Assembly: GCA_023150835.1 (NCBI GenBank)
Contig: JAKLKB010000109.1
Span: 1 to 23,824 of the forward strand
Length of the DNA: 23,824 bases
Reading direction: 5' to 3'
Source of the DNA: Myxococcota bacterium
Lineage (GTDB): Bacteria; Myxococcota_C; UBA6777
Shown: piece by piece, positions 5,939 to 14,594 of the stretch
Numbering within the stretch: the first letter of the stretch is position 1
How the letters are laid out: each line of letters opens with the position of its first letter
Position numbers and translations under genes: made by a program
Notes under the pieces: generated by a model
Database searches by the model: none
Seen by the model: only the letters and a program-made list of their open reading frames with translations
What the model was told of the DNA's origin: nothing

Positions 5939-8437
5939 CTAGGCTTTTTTGCGCACTCGCAAGAAAAACAACAGCCCAAACCACACCATCCAAGCGACGG
6001 GGGAGACGGGCGTGGTTTGGCATCCGCACGCAGGCGGGGGCGAATGGGGCGAGGCTTTGTCGGACAAAAAGGGCGAAGGGAAACCAAGGCGAGGCAAGGC
6101 CACGACGTGCTGTTCGGCTTGGTGCAGCGTGGGTTTCCAGTCGATGGGGGGAAGCGTAGTGACGTTTCCTGCGGCATCTTGGGCGCGTAGAGAAACGGTG
6201 GTGTTTGGAGTGAGCCGCGCAGCCGGCAAAAACGCCTCGGTGGGAGACCATAGCGTTTGACCATCGAGGCGATAAGAGAAGCGAACAGGTGCGTGCGGAT
6301 CGCCGTGATCGACGGCTTCAAGAAAGATCCCTTGGGGCTGGATGCGTGCTTGGATCGCAGGCGGCGTATAATCCACCCTGATCGGGACAGAGCCGATCGC
6401 CACTTCGGTCCCTTGGGGCTGATCGACGCGCCGCGCACGAACCATCACGGTATGCTCACCTTGCATCAAAAATTGCGGACTTTCTACGCGCAAGCGTTGA
6501 CTTGCCACAAAAGCCTGCCACGGACCTTGGTTGACGCGCACAGCATAAGCCCACGCAGGATCTCCGTCCAAGATGTCGATCGATACGGAGGGATAAGCGC
6601 GGATCGGTCGTGCCGACTGGAGATCAGACCACAGCGACGGAGGGATCAGCGGCATCGCAGGGCGCAAGGCCAAGCCCCGTACTGCGGGCATCTGCGGGAT
6701 CGCTGGAGGCGCAAGTGCCAGATCGGCGAACAATCCGAGGAATTGGAAGCGATCAGGGCGATCCGTTCGTGGGACGATCCCCGTCATCCCACGGATCGAC
6801 AGCTTGAAACCTTGAAGCTCAGGGATATCAAACTCTGTCGAGCCGATTTGACCGATCAACACGGGGATCAGCGCTTGGAGTGTTGAGGCAAAGTTGGTGG
6901 CGACGTCTTCATTTTTTTCTTTGATCAAGTTGGAGTTGAGGACTTGGGGGTTCTGAAATGCCTGTTTGAGATCGCCAAGCAACAGCCCGATCTTGTTGTT
7001 CGGTCGCGTTTCGAGCGCCATCGGCAAAACGATATCTGTGCGAAACGTCAACAGCCGAACCCATCGGTCGTAAAGCACCATGTAAAACGTAAAGTCGATC
7101 TTCGGGATGCGCATCTCCAACAGCGGCTCTTTGACGACTGCGTTTCCATCTTTGTCTTTGGTGATCTCGCCCTTGCCAATGGACAGATCGATCGGCTCGT
7201 TGGGTTGTAAGACGATATACAATGGGGGGTTGTCTTTGCCCACAAGTTGAAGCAACGAAGGGCTTACCGCTGCCCCGATGCCTTGAGCGCGAAAGAACGT
7301 CCCCAACTGGTCGCTGATGCCGCTGTCTAGGCGCAAACACAACGCGCCACTTTGATACAGATCCCGCATAAACTGCGTCAGCATCGTTTGAGAGATGCCC
7401 ACGCCCACCATATACGGGCTTCCGTCGGGCGAAGCTGTGGGAAAAGTCAGCGCCGCAGGAGACGGTAGCTTCGGAAAGTTCGGCGCTTTGATACAAGCGT
7501 GCGGGGTGCTTTGGCTCCCTCCAAGACTGCCAAGGCGCATCCCCGAAGTCTGCACTTCCACGCTTCCGCCCATCTGCATCGCCATGTCCACAGGCTGCGC
7601 GGTCGGATTCCCAAACTCCCCAAGCAGCGTGCTTGTCGCGATACGGCCTTCAAACCCCATCACCATCGGCAAACACGCTTTGCCATCGGTGCAGATCTCG
7701 TCTTTGCAAGTCGTCCCAAAACCGCACTCACTGTCTTGTTTGCAAGACATACAAGTCGCCCCATCGATCGCATCTTTGAGTGCTTTTTTCACTTCTTTTT
7801 CGATCAAACCTGTAAACAACCCTTTGAGCGCGTTAATCAACGAACAACCGACGTTTCCACTCAGCTTAAAATCTTTGTTTTCCAACGAAAACGACGGCGT
7901 ACCGAGATCGATCCGCAGACCTTTGTTGCGCGAGTCGATGCTGAGGTTGAGATCGATGCTGATATCTTTTTTTGAGATCGTGACTTCGAGATCGCAATTA
8001 ATCGTGACCAGCAGCTTGTAGCTGATCGGGATCTTGTTGGAAGACATATCGAGGTTGATCTTGGCTTTCAACGTCTTGGGGGGCGTGGGTGTAATGGACG
8101 CGCTGTTGATCTTGCCGTTGACCGTGCAGGTTCCGCCTTTGTGGCAGATCTTTGGATCGCCGCTTGTATCGGGCGGGACATCAAAACTCAAACCGTTGGG
8201 CAAAAACTGTTTCACCAGCGCGTTGGTATTTTGCCCAATAAACTGGAACCCGCGATCCGTCACTTTCAACTGGACGATGTTGTCGAGCTTTGCGGCCTCT
8301 GGAAAGCCCCCCGGGATCTCGGACATACAGCTACATCCGCTGTTTCCCGAAGAAGAACACGCCGAAAACACAAACAACCACCCCAAAAGCAAGGCGCTTC
8401 GGCCCCACAAACCACGCCCAAACCAACACGCTCGCAT
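5939..8437 (-). CDS. Dual-anchored surface lipoprotein (lipobox plus MYXO-CTERM-like tail)
   Basis: An 832-aa protein; ATG 8437 has GGAGGT at 6 bases. The N-terminus is a lipoprotein signal with lipobox FSAC (C27). Residues 45-225 alternate hydrophobic strands and end in a helix (LIEKEVKKALKDAIDG), resembling one lobe of a BPI/LBP (TULIP) lipid-binding fold; this is a guess from pattern. A Cys-rich insert follows (C229, C232, C238, C244, C249, C255). Residues 650-780 look like beta-sandwich repeats. The last 30 residues, ACGCQTTPVSP + hydrophobic helix + RVRKKA, match the MYXO-CTERM layout: Cys, helix, basic end. Having both an N-terminal lipid anchor and a C-terminal sorting tail is unusual. 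First gene of the minus-strand cluster. Confidence 0.7.
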   Translation of the reverse strand: MRACWFGRGLWGRSALLLGWLFVFSACSSSGNSGCSCMSEIPGGFPEAAKLDNIVQLKVTDRGFQFIGQNTNALVKQFLPNGLSFDVPPDTSGDPKICHKGGTCTVNGKINSASITPTPPKTLKAKINLDMSSNKIPISYKLLVTINCDLEVTISKKDISIDLNLSIDSRNKGLRIDLGTPSFSLENKDFKLSGNVGCSLINALKGLFTGLIEKEVKKALKDAIDGATCMSCKQDSECGFGTTCKDEICTDGKACLPMVMGFEGRIATSTLLGEFGNPTAQPVDMAMQMGGSVEVQTSGMRLGSLGGSQSTPHACIKAPNFPKLPSPAALTFPTASPDGSPYMVGVGISQTMLTQFMRDLYQSGALCLRLDSGISDQLGTFFRAQGIGAAVSPSLLQLVGKDNPPLYIVLQPNEPIDLSIGKGEITKDKDGNAVVKEPLLEMRIPKIDFTFYMVLYDRWVRLLTFRTDIVLPMALETRPNNKIGLLLGDLKQAFQNPQVLNSNLIKEKNEDVATNFASTLQALIPVLIGQIGSTEFDIPELQGFKLSIRGMTGIVPRTDRPDRFQFLGLFADLALAPPAIPQMPAVRGLALRPAMPLIPPSLWSDLQSARPIRAYPSVSIDILDGDPAWAYAVRVNQGPWQAFVASQRLRVESPQFLMQGEHTVMVRARRVDQPQGTEVAIGSVPIRVDYTPPAIQARIQPQGIFLEAVDHGDPHAPVRFSYRLDGQTLWSPTEAFLPAARLTPNTTVSLRAQDAAGNVTTLPPIDWKPTLHQAEQHVVALPRLGFPSPFLSDKASPHSPPPACGCQTTPVSPVAWMVWFGLLFFLRVRKKA

Positions 8438-8743
8438 CTTCGACCTCCAAACGCACCCACAAAACCTCGATCAAACCAAACGATACCCCAACACAAACGC
8501 TGAGTATGCACGAGAGAGACCTCTCAGTATGCACGAGAGAGACCTCCCAGTATGCACGAGAGAGACCTCTCAAATCAACAACGGTCTCTGCTATGGCCTC
8601 CCAAGAGTACGGACGAGGCACAAAACAAAGGCTTGGCAAGGCGCGTCAAACAGGTTAAGAGCAAAGAGCGCAGGAACATCTCGGAAGGCTGGGAAGTGTC
8701 TTGCTTTGTCGTGTGTGCTGTGTTTTTTGTGGCGGAGTCTTCG
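8438..8743. promoter_or_regulatory. Divergent intergenic region with a triple 23-bp repeat
   Basis: This 306-bp stretch separates the minus-strand surface cluster from the plus-strand UbiA-kinase run and must hold promoters for both. I see no convincing -35/-10 pair. The only clear structure is the tandem repeat at 8503-8571. A frame reads through it into the UbiA gene, but it encodes the repeat and has no family-like sequence. Confidence 0.45.
8503..8571 (+). repeat. Three tandem 23-bp direct repeats
   Basis: The unit agtatgcacgagagagacct + 3 bases occurs at 8503-8525, 8526-8548 and 8549-8571 with a single-base difference among copies. The 23-bp period is about two helical turns, so the copies face the same side of the DNA, as expected of an operator array. 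It lies between two divergent genes, 66 bases from the start of the large lipoprotein gene. Confidence 0.85.
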
Positions 8744-9652
8744 ATGCTTGTAGCTGTCTTGCGAGCCATGCGACCCCATCAATGGGTCAAAAATTTCTTC
8801 TTGTATGCGCCGTTGCTTTTTTCGCTGCGCTTGTTTGACCTCGAATCTTTGTGGCGAGCGACTTTTGGGGTGGGATTGTTTTGCGTATTATCGGGCGCGA
8901 TCTACATCCTCAACGATCTGATGGATGTGGAAAAAGATCGGCTCCATCCGCACAAAAAACACCGGCCCATCGCAAGCGGTGCATTACCAGAGGCATCGGC
9001 TCGCCGTTTATGGCCGATATTGGCGGTCTTGTCTTTGGGACTTGGCTGGATCGTGTTGGGCTTTTGGTTTTTTGTTGTGGCCCTTTTGTACGGGATCTTG
9101 AACATCGCCTATTCGCTGCGCTTGAAGCATGTCGCTTATCTGGATGTTTTGTTGATCGCCAACGGCTTTTTGTTGCGCTTGTTGGCAGGCGCAAGCGCGA
9201 TCAATGTCGTTGTTTCCGCATGGTTGGTGGGCTGTGGCTTTTTGTTGGCGCTGTACCTTGCGCTTGGAAAACGCCGCCACGAACTGTCGACTTACGGCGA
9301 AAGTGCAACCCAACAACGCGCTGTCTTAGAGCGTTATGACGTCGCACAACTGGATCTTTTGCTTGGGTTGGTGGCCTCGCTCACCGTTCTGGCTTACTGC
9401 GGTTATACGCTCGATCCCACCACCTTGAAACGCTTTCAAACACCCTATCTGATCTACGCCATCCCCTTCGTGGTCTTTGGGATCGTGCGTTTTTTACAAC
9501 TGATCGAGCGCGGAGCCAAAACCGAAAGCCCCACCCAAGAACTTCTTCGCGATATCCCTTTCCTGCTCAATCTCTTCCTCTGGGTGGCTGTCGTGATCTA
9601 TATCCTTTACACACAACCGGGCCGAGATAGCCTGCTCTTGCGGGGTATCTAA
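8744..9652 (+). CDS. UbiA-family decaprenyl-phosphate phosphoribosyltransferase-like enzyme
   Basis: A 302-aa integral membrane prenyltransferase with about nine helices. Start ATG 8744 has GGAG at 6 bases. The first aspartate motif is N57-D58-L-M-D61-V-E-K-D65, followed by HKKHRPIASG. The second is Y123-S-L-R-L-K128...D134. The opening RPHQWVKN and the LYLALGKRRHEL block match the UbiA subgroup that includes mycobacterial Rv3806c. That enzyme moves phosphoribose from PRPP onto decaprenyl phosphate in the inner membrane. The subgroup also contains uncharacterised enzymes, so the polyprenyl donor here is inferred. First of four same-strand genes; 25 bases separate it from the kinase gene. Confidence 0.85.
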   Translation: MLVAVLRAMRPHQWVKNFFLYAPLLFSLRLFDLESLWRATFGVGLFCVLSGAIYILNDLMDVEKDRLHPHKKHRPIASGALPEASARRLWPILAVLSLGLGWIVLGFWFFVVALLYGILNIAYSLRLKHVAYLDVLLIANGFLLRLLAGASAINVVVSAWLVGCGFLLALYLALGKRRHELSTYGESATQQRAVLERYDVAQLDLLLGLVASLTVLAYCGYTLDPTTLKRFQTPYLIYAIPFVVFGIVRFLQLIERGAKTESPTQELLRDIPFLLNLFLWVAVVIYILYTQPGRDSLLLRGI

Positions 9653-9677
9653 TCGCCCGTCCCCCTTGGATAGCAAC

Positions 9678-12272
9678 GTGGACCCACTGATCAACCGACA
9701 ACTCGGCAACTATTGTCTCCAACAAAAGCTCGGCGCTGGCGCTTGTGGTGTCGTCTACAAAGCCGAACACCGCAAGCTCGGAACCCCCTTTGCTGTCAAG
9801 ATCTTGCACCCTGTCCTTGGCTCAAGCAAAGAATCCTCCGAGCGGTTCTTGCGAGAAGCCCGCACCGCTGCACGTATCGCTCACGAAAACGTCGTCTTTA
9901 TCGCCGACTTTGACGTCGAACCCGGCATCGGCCCTTACTTTGTCATGGAATACCTCGACGGCGAAAGCCTCCGACAGGGCCTTGATCGAGAGGCCCCTTT
10001 TCACGCTGAAAAGGTCGCCGTCTTGTCCGAACAGATCTGCCACGCACTCGCTGCCGCCCATCGCCTCGGCGTCGTTCACCGCGACCTCAAGCCCGACAAC
10101 ATCATGATCGTTCCTCGACCCGGTCGCCAACTGGTCAAGATCCTCGACTTCGGCATCGCCAAGATCACCCTCCCCGAAGAAACCGAACGCATCAACCTCA
10201 CCCAAAGCGGCCACATCCTCGGCACTCCCCGCTACTTCTCCCCCGAACAAGCCCAAGGCCAACACATCGATCACCGCTCCGATATCTACTCCTTTGGCAT
10301 CATCTTGTACGAGATGTTGACCGGCCAAACCCCCTTCCAAGGCCGCAATCCCGAAGAGATGCGACACCACCACATCTACACCCCACCCCCACCCCTTGGG
10401 CCTGCCTTCCCCAACGAACTCCAAGACCTCCTCGACTGGCTGCTCTCCAAGCACGTCGACGAACGCCCCGATGACATGGAGGAAGTCTGGTCTCTCCTCA
10501 AAGAAGCCCTTCCTTTGATCAAACGAGCCTCGATCCCTCGCGAAGAGACCCGCGAAACCCAACGACTCCCCGGCCTTCAAGCGGTCTTGGACACCAAACC
10601 TGCCCCCACGATCTCCAGAACTTCCGGCTACCAAGAAGACTCCGCAATGGCCGCTGTTCGCAACCTCGAACCCCGCAACAACCGCACCATCTCCCTCGGC
10701 GTCCCCGAACACGCTCTGCCCGATGCCAACCTCTTTCCACCCGAACCCACCGCACCACAGATCCGCCTCCAAGAACAAAACGCCCTCGACGACGAACACA
10801 CCCTCCACGAAAGTATGCTCCCTCAAAACTCCCGCAACGCTCAAGACGATGAACACGAAGGCCCCACCCTCTTCGATCCTGCCGCCCGCTTGCGCAAGCT
10901 ACTCCTCGCCTCCACTCAAACCTCTGATTCAAACCAAAACACCGATGGCACCGACGAGATCTCCCTACCCAATGCCGGCGATGACGACGAAGAAGGTGCC
11001 ACCATGATCTCCCCCTTGCACAACCAAAACGACGCAAACTCCCCCCCCTCCGCGCCTCGCAAAAAAACCACCACTCCCCTTTCTTCTCAACGCCTCTCCG
11101 AAGATATCGGCGTCGAAGTCCACACCAGCGCCCTCGATGCCGAAGATACCGCCATGCACCCCACCGCCTCACAACGCTTCTCCGACTTTTCTAACGCTGC
11201 ACCATCACGCTCCACCGACCTTTCTAACGCTGCACCACCACGCTCCACCGACCTTTCTAACGCTGCACCACCACGCTCCACCGACCTCTCTAACGCTGCA
11301 CCACCACACTCCACCGACCTTTCCAACGCTTCATCCCCTCGATTCTCCGAACTCCCCACCGCCAACGACGACGACCTCCCCACCACCATCGCCCGTCCCA
11401 CCAGCCTCGAAGAACACACTCTCCATCCCTACAAAACTCCCGCGTACTCCGACACCGAACCCGTCCGCACACACAATCCCCCTCCTGCCCGTTCGCACAC
11501 ACTCGAACGACGCTCCCCCAAACCCCCTCCTCCCGCCTCTTTTGCCGAAGACGCCCGCCCCACCCAAGACACGCTCGAAGCCGTCACCTCCGCCTCACCC
11601 TCCATCCAAACCGCCACCTCCTCCTCTGCCCCACCCGCCGCCCACGTCGACGCCCTGCTCGGCGCGGATGCCCTGCTCCTCAACGACACCCTCTGGAAAG
11701 GCGGCTGGTTTCAACGATGGCAAGCCCTCGATCCGCTCCCTCGCTTCTCATCCCTCGCAGGCATCATCCTCTTTGTTGCGCTGTTTGGATGGTTTTTGCT
11801 CGGACTCCTCTCCCCCACGCCCACCCGAATGTGCGAGATCTTGCTCAAAACCTCCCCTCAAAACGCAGAGATCTGGCTCGGAGATACCTTGATCGGACGT
11901 ACTCCCTACACCCTGCGCCGCCCATGCCTCGCCCAACTCTCTCTCTCCTTCCGTAAACCAAACTACGCCCCACACAAACAAGACTTGCTCCTGCGCGAAG
12001 ACAGCAGCGAGATCGATCTCCCCCTCCGCCCACAACCCAACCACGAATACACTCTCACCCTCTCTACCATACCCTCCGAAGCTGCCGTCTACACCGAAGA
12101 GGGCACCCTTGTTTGCCACACTCCTTGCTCTCTCAAAGCACCCCTCGGCAGCACTCGATCCTACGAAGTCAAAAAACATCTCCGACGACGTCGCAACCAA
12201 CGATGGTCCTCTCAGCGCGTCACCCTACAGTTCGCTCCACCCCACAAAACCCACACCTTGCGCCTACGCTGA
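9678..12272 (+). CDS. Transmembrane Ser/Thr protein kinase with PEGA-like C-terminus
   Basis: An 864-aa Hanks-type kinase. I prefer GTG 9678 (GGA 7 bases upstream, giving MDPLINRQLGNY); TTG 9666 is also possible. Residues 12-280 are the kinase: G-loop GAGACGVV (19-26), catalytic K41, H134-R-D136-LKPDN, D157-F-G, and SPE at 188-190, all intact. A long Pro/Ser/Asp-rich linker follows, including 11-residue tandem repeats (DLSNAAPPRST). One membrane helix lies near 693-712. The periplasmic end has a PEGA-like repeat (719-786: ILLKTSPQNAEIWLGD...GRTPY) and a second weaker one. Family knowledge: such kinases signal across the inner membrane. The substrate is unknown; neighbours suggest envelope lipid or glycan metabolism. 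Confidence 0.9.
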   Translation: MDPLINRQLGNYCLQQKLGAGACGVVYKAEHRKLGTPFAVKILHPVLGSSKESSERFLREARTAARIAHENVVFIADFDVEPGIGPYFVMEYLDGESLRQGLDREAPFHAEKVAVLSEQICHALAAAHRLGVVHRDLKPDNIMIVPRPGRQLVKILDFGIAKITLPEETERINLTQSGHILGTPRYFSPEQAQGQHIDHRSDIYSFGIILYEMLTGQTPFQGRNPEEMRHHHIYTPPPPLGPAFPNELQDLLDWLLSKHVDERPDDMEEVWSLLKEALPLIKRASIPREETRETQRLPGLQAVLDTKPAPTISRTSGYQEDSAMAAVRNLEPRNNRTISLGVPEHALPDANLFPPEPTAPQIRLQEQNALDDEHTLHESMLPQNSRNAQDDEHEGPTLFDPAARLRKLLLASTQTSDSNQNTDGTDEISLPNAGDDDEEGATMISPLHNQNDANSPPSAPRKKTTTPLSSQRLSEDIGVEVHTSALDAEDTAMHPTASQRFSDFSNAAPSRSTDLSNAAPPRSTDLSNAAPPRSTDLSNAAPPHSTDLSNASSPRFSELPTANDDDLPTTIARPTSLEEHTLHPYKTPAYSDTEPVRTHNPPPARSHTLERRSPKPPPPASFAEDARPTQDTLEAVTSASPSIQTATSSSAPPAAHVDALLGADALLLNDTLWKGGWFQRWQALDPLPRFSSLAGIILFVALFGWFLLGLLSPTPTRMCEILLKTSPQNAEIWLGDTLIGRTPYTLRRPCLAQLSLSFRKPNYAPHKQDLLLREDSSEIDLPLRPQPNHEYTLTLSTIPSEAAVYTEEGTLVCHTPCSLKAPLGSTRSYEVKKHLRRRRNQRWSSQRVTLQFAPPHKTHTLRLR
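11188..11340 (+). repeat. 33-bp in-frame tandem repeats in the first kinase gene
   Basis: Four copies, at 11188-11220, 11221-11253, 11254-11286 and 11287-11319, plus a decayed fifth, encode 11 residues each (around DLSNAAPPRST). Copies differ by only a few bases, so the expansion is recent. The units supply Ser and Thr residues in the linker between kinase and membrane segment. Confidence 0.9.
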
Positions 12273-12431
12273 CGCACCCCGCACCAACCCACAACACCCA
12301 CCCATTGTATTCTCCTTGAGACAATCCCGCGAAGAAGAAGACTTGGGTTTATCTTGCGGTTGTGTTAGATTTGTCACTCCTCTGGATCGCAAGAGCGCAA
12401 ACGCTTCTTCAACCTTGTGGAGACTCGGTCT

Positions 12432-14522
12432 GTGATCGTCTTTCAACCCGGCACCGTCATCGCAGATGGCTTGTACACGCTCCGAAACCAACTCGGCTCA
12501 GGAGCCACCGCACACGTTTGGTCCGCCACACAACAACTCCCCGACGGACAACAGCGCGATATCGTCCTCAAGATCCTCCTGCCCGAGATCCGCGTCGATG
12601 CCCAAAAACGCGAGATGTTTCTCGAAGAAGCCCGCCTCGCCGCCTCCCTCCATCACCCCGCCATCGTCGAAGTCTACTCCATCGATCAAACCCAAGAATT
12701 CGACTTCTTGGTCATGGAACGCATCTGGGGATCCGAACTCGACGATCTGATCACCCTCGCAAAAAAACAAAAATCCGTCATACCTTGGCCTCTCGCTGTC
12801 GCCATGATCCGCGACGCCGCTTGGGGCATCCACTACGCCAACACCCTACGCGATCGCAACGGAACCCCCCTCAACCTCGTCCACCGCGATATCAAACCCG
12901 GAAACCTTCTCCTCGATATCTTCGGACAACTCAAGATCATCGACTTTGGTATCGCCAAAACCGCCACCAGTCACCTCAAAACCCAAACGGGCATCATCAA
13001 AGGCACCATCGCCTACATGTCCCCAGAACACCTCCGTTCCGAAAAGCTCGACGTCCGCTCCGATATCTACGCCCTCTCCGTCGTCCTCTACGAACTCTGC
13101 ACCGGATACCGACCCTTTGCCGGCGAAAATATGACCTCCGTCATGTTCTCCATCCTCACCCAAGAACCCTACAACCCCCAAACCATGCGCTCCGATCTCC
13201 CCTCCGATCTCTGCATGCTTCTCCTGCGCAACCTCCACAAAAACAAAGAAGAACGCTCCACCAACGCCGCACTCTTTGTCCAAGAACTTAGCTCCCTCCT
13301 CCTCCAACACAACCAACAACCCACCCCCCACGATCTGCGCGATTATCTCAAACAACACAAACCCGAACTCTTCGACGAATACCGACTCGTCCACGGCCAA
13401 GATCCCCCCGAACCCTCTGACGAAAACCTCTCCACTCAAGCCATCTTCGCCACCCCCACCAACGCCGACACCGAAGCTTTTTCTGTCGCCTCCTCCGACC
13501 CCACCGCTCGCTTGCCCGGAGCCCCTCTCTCCGCCCCCACCATCGCCTCCATGCCCGGTGTCCTCCTCCAAAACTTTGATATCAACACCCTCAGCGACGA
13601 TGTCCGCGATACCATCGCCCAAGGCGAAGGCGCACAACTCCCCGATTATGTCCGCCAACTCGCCGCACAAATCCTCTCCGGACAATCTCCCTCCCATCCC
13701 CAAGAACTCGACACCACCAAGCCCATCCCCCACCACACCCTCAACACACCTCACCCCTCAAACGACCGCAACGCCCCCACCTCCATCCTACACAAACACA
13801 CCCTCGCTCCCTCCCCCCAAACCACCCCACCCTCCGCTACTTCCAAAAGCTCTCCAACCGCCCATCCCGCAAAGTCCGCCCCTCTTCCCACCGCCGAACA
13901 TACCGAACACAACCCCCAACGCAACGAGTTATTCGCTCGCACCGTTTCAGACAACGATATCCCCCTCTCTTTCCGCCTCCCTGCTCAACAGGACTTCGGC
14001 GCAACCCACCCCACCTCCGCTCGCACAACACCCGCCATCCCCGCCACTCCATCCAAACGCCCCAAAACCTTGGAGATCGACGGACGCAAGGCGCAACCCA
14101 AAAAACGCTCCTCTATCTGGACGTGGGTTCTGTTGATCTTTTTGAGCTTTGGCCTCGGTGTTGGCGGATTCCTCGCCCTCTACACCTCGCCCAACCCCAA
14201 CCCCGAAGACGAACCCTGTCACCCCAACAAACGCACCACCATCGAACTCGTCTCCACCAGCCCCCACTGCAAGATCATCCCTGATACCTTAAACCCCACC
14301 CGCACTTTCCCCGTCTACAAACAAACTTTCCCTTGTGGCCGCCACCACGTCACCTACCAATGCACTCAGCCCGGTAAAAAACCCATCAACCACGTCGGCA
14401 CTTACCTCATCTCCAAACAAAGTCCCAACGTCGAAACCTGCCATATCAAGTACCTCGATGGCCAATGGAAGATCGTCTGCCCTTTTTCCAAAGCCCGCGA
14501 AGAACGCACCCATCCCAAATAA
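12432..14522 (+). CDS. Second transmembrane Ser/Thr protein kinase
   Basis: A 696-aa kinase. GTG 12432 has GGAG 9 bases upstream; GTG 12417 lacks a site. Residues 14-280: G-loop GSGATAHV (22-29), K47, H151-R-D153-IKPGN, D171-F-G, SPE 197-199, all intact. A disordered Pro/Thr/His-rich linker spans about 325-550, then one membrane helix near 563-582. The outer domain of about 110 residues has several Cys (HCKII, FPCGRH, YQCTQ, ETCHI, VCPF), hinting at disulfides, and is not a PEGA or PASTA repeat I recognise. It follows the first kinase by 159 bases, but the two share little outside the catalytic motifs, so this is not a simple recent duplication. Confidence 0.9.
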   Translation: MIVFQPGTVIADGLYTLRNQLGSGATAHVWSATQQLPDGQQRDIVLKILLPEIRVDAQKREMFLEEARLAASLHHPAIVEVYSIDQTQEFDFLVMERIWGSELDDLITLAKKQKSVIPWPLAVAMIRDAAWGIHYANTLRDRNGTPLNLVHRDIKPGNLLLDIFGQLKIIDFGIAKTATSHLKTQTGIIKGTIAYMSPEHLRSEKLDVRSDIYALSVVLYELCTGYRPFAGENMTSVMFSILTQEPYNPQTMRSDLPSDLCMLLLRNLHKNKEERSTNAALFVQELSSLLLQHNQQPTPHDLRDYLKQHKPELFDEYRLVHGQDPPEPSDENLSTQAIFATPTNADTEAFSVASSDPTARLPGAPLSAPTIASMPGVLLQNFDINTLSDDVRDTIAQGEGAQLPDYVRQLAAQILSGQSPSHPQELDTTKPIPHHTLNTPHPSNDRNAPTSILHKHTLAPSPQTTPPSATSKSSPTAHPAKSAPLPTAEHTEHNPQRNELFARTVSDNDIPLSFRLPAQQDFGATHPTSARTTPAIPATPSKRPKTLEIDGRKAQPKKRSSIWTWVLLIFLSFGLGVGGFLALYTSPNPNPEDEPCHPNKRTTIELVSTSPHCKIIPDTLNPTRTFPVYKQTFPCGRHHVTYQCTQPGKKPINHVGTYLISKQSPNVETCHIKYLDGQWKIVCPFSKAREERTHPK

Positions 14523-14543
14523 AAACCCCTCTGCCCAAACCCA

Positions 14544-14581
14544 AACCTTCAACCCAACTCGAAACCTTCAACCCAACCCGA
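14544..14581 (+). repeat. Two tandem 19-bp repeats before the PAP2 gene
   Basis: aaaccttcaacccaactcg at 14544-14562 is followed at once by a copy with one change at 14563-14581. The pair fills most of the 72-base gap between the second kinase and the PAP2 start. It is C/A-rich, with no palindrome. Confidence 0.8.
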
Positions 14582-14594
14582 AAGAACTCCCCCC

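Noticed and set aside
8503-8571. CRISPR array or coding repeat (MHERDLS-type peptide)
   Set aside because: There are no spacers, and the open frame through it carries no ribosome binding site or family resemblance; the UbiA start at 8744 is well supported.
9822-10856. 344-aa minus-strand frame inside the first kinase gene
   Set aside because: Shadow of the kinase reading frame; composition is Gly/Val/Asp-rich with no family resemblance.
12273-12431. Separate promoter for the second kinase (ttgggt, 17 bases, tagatt)
   Set aside because: Too weak a match to the consensus to call; the gene could equally be read from the upstream operon.
12362-13291. 309-aa Arg/Pro-rich plus-strand frame
   Set aside because: Out-of-frame translation of the C-rich second kinase gene; extreme Arg/Pro composition and no start signal.
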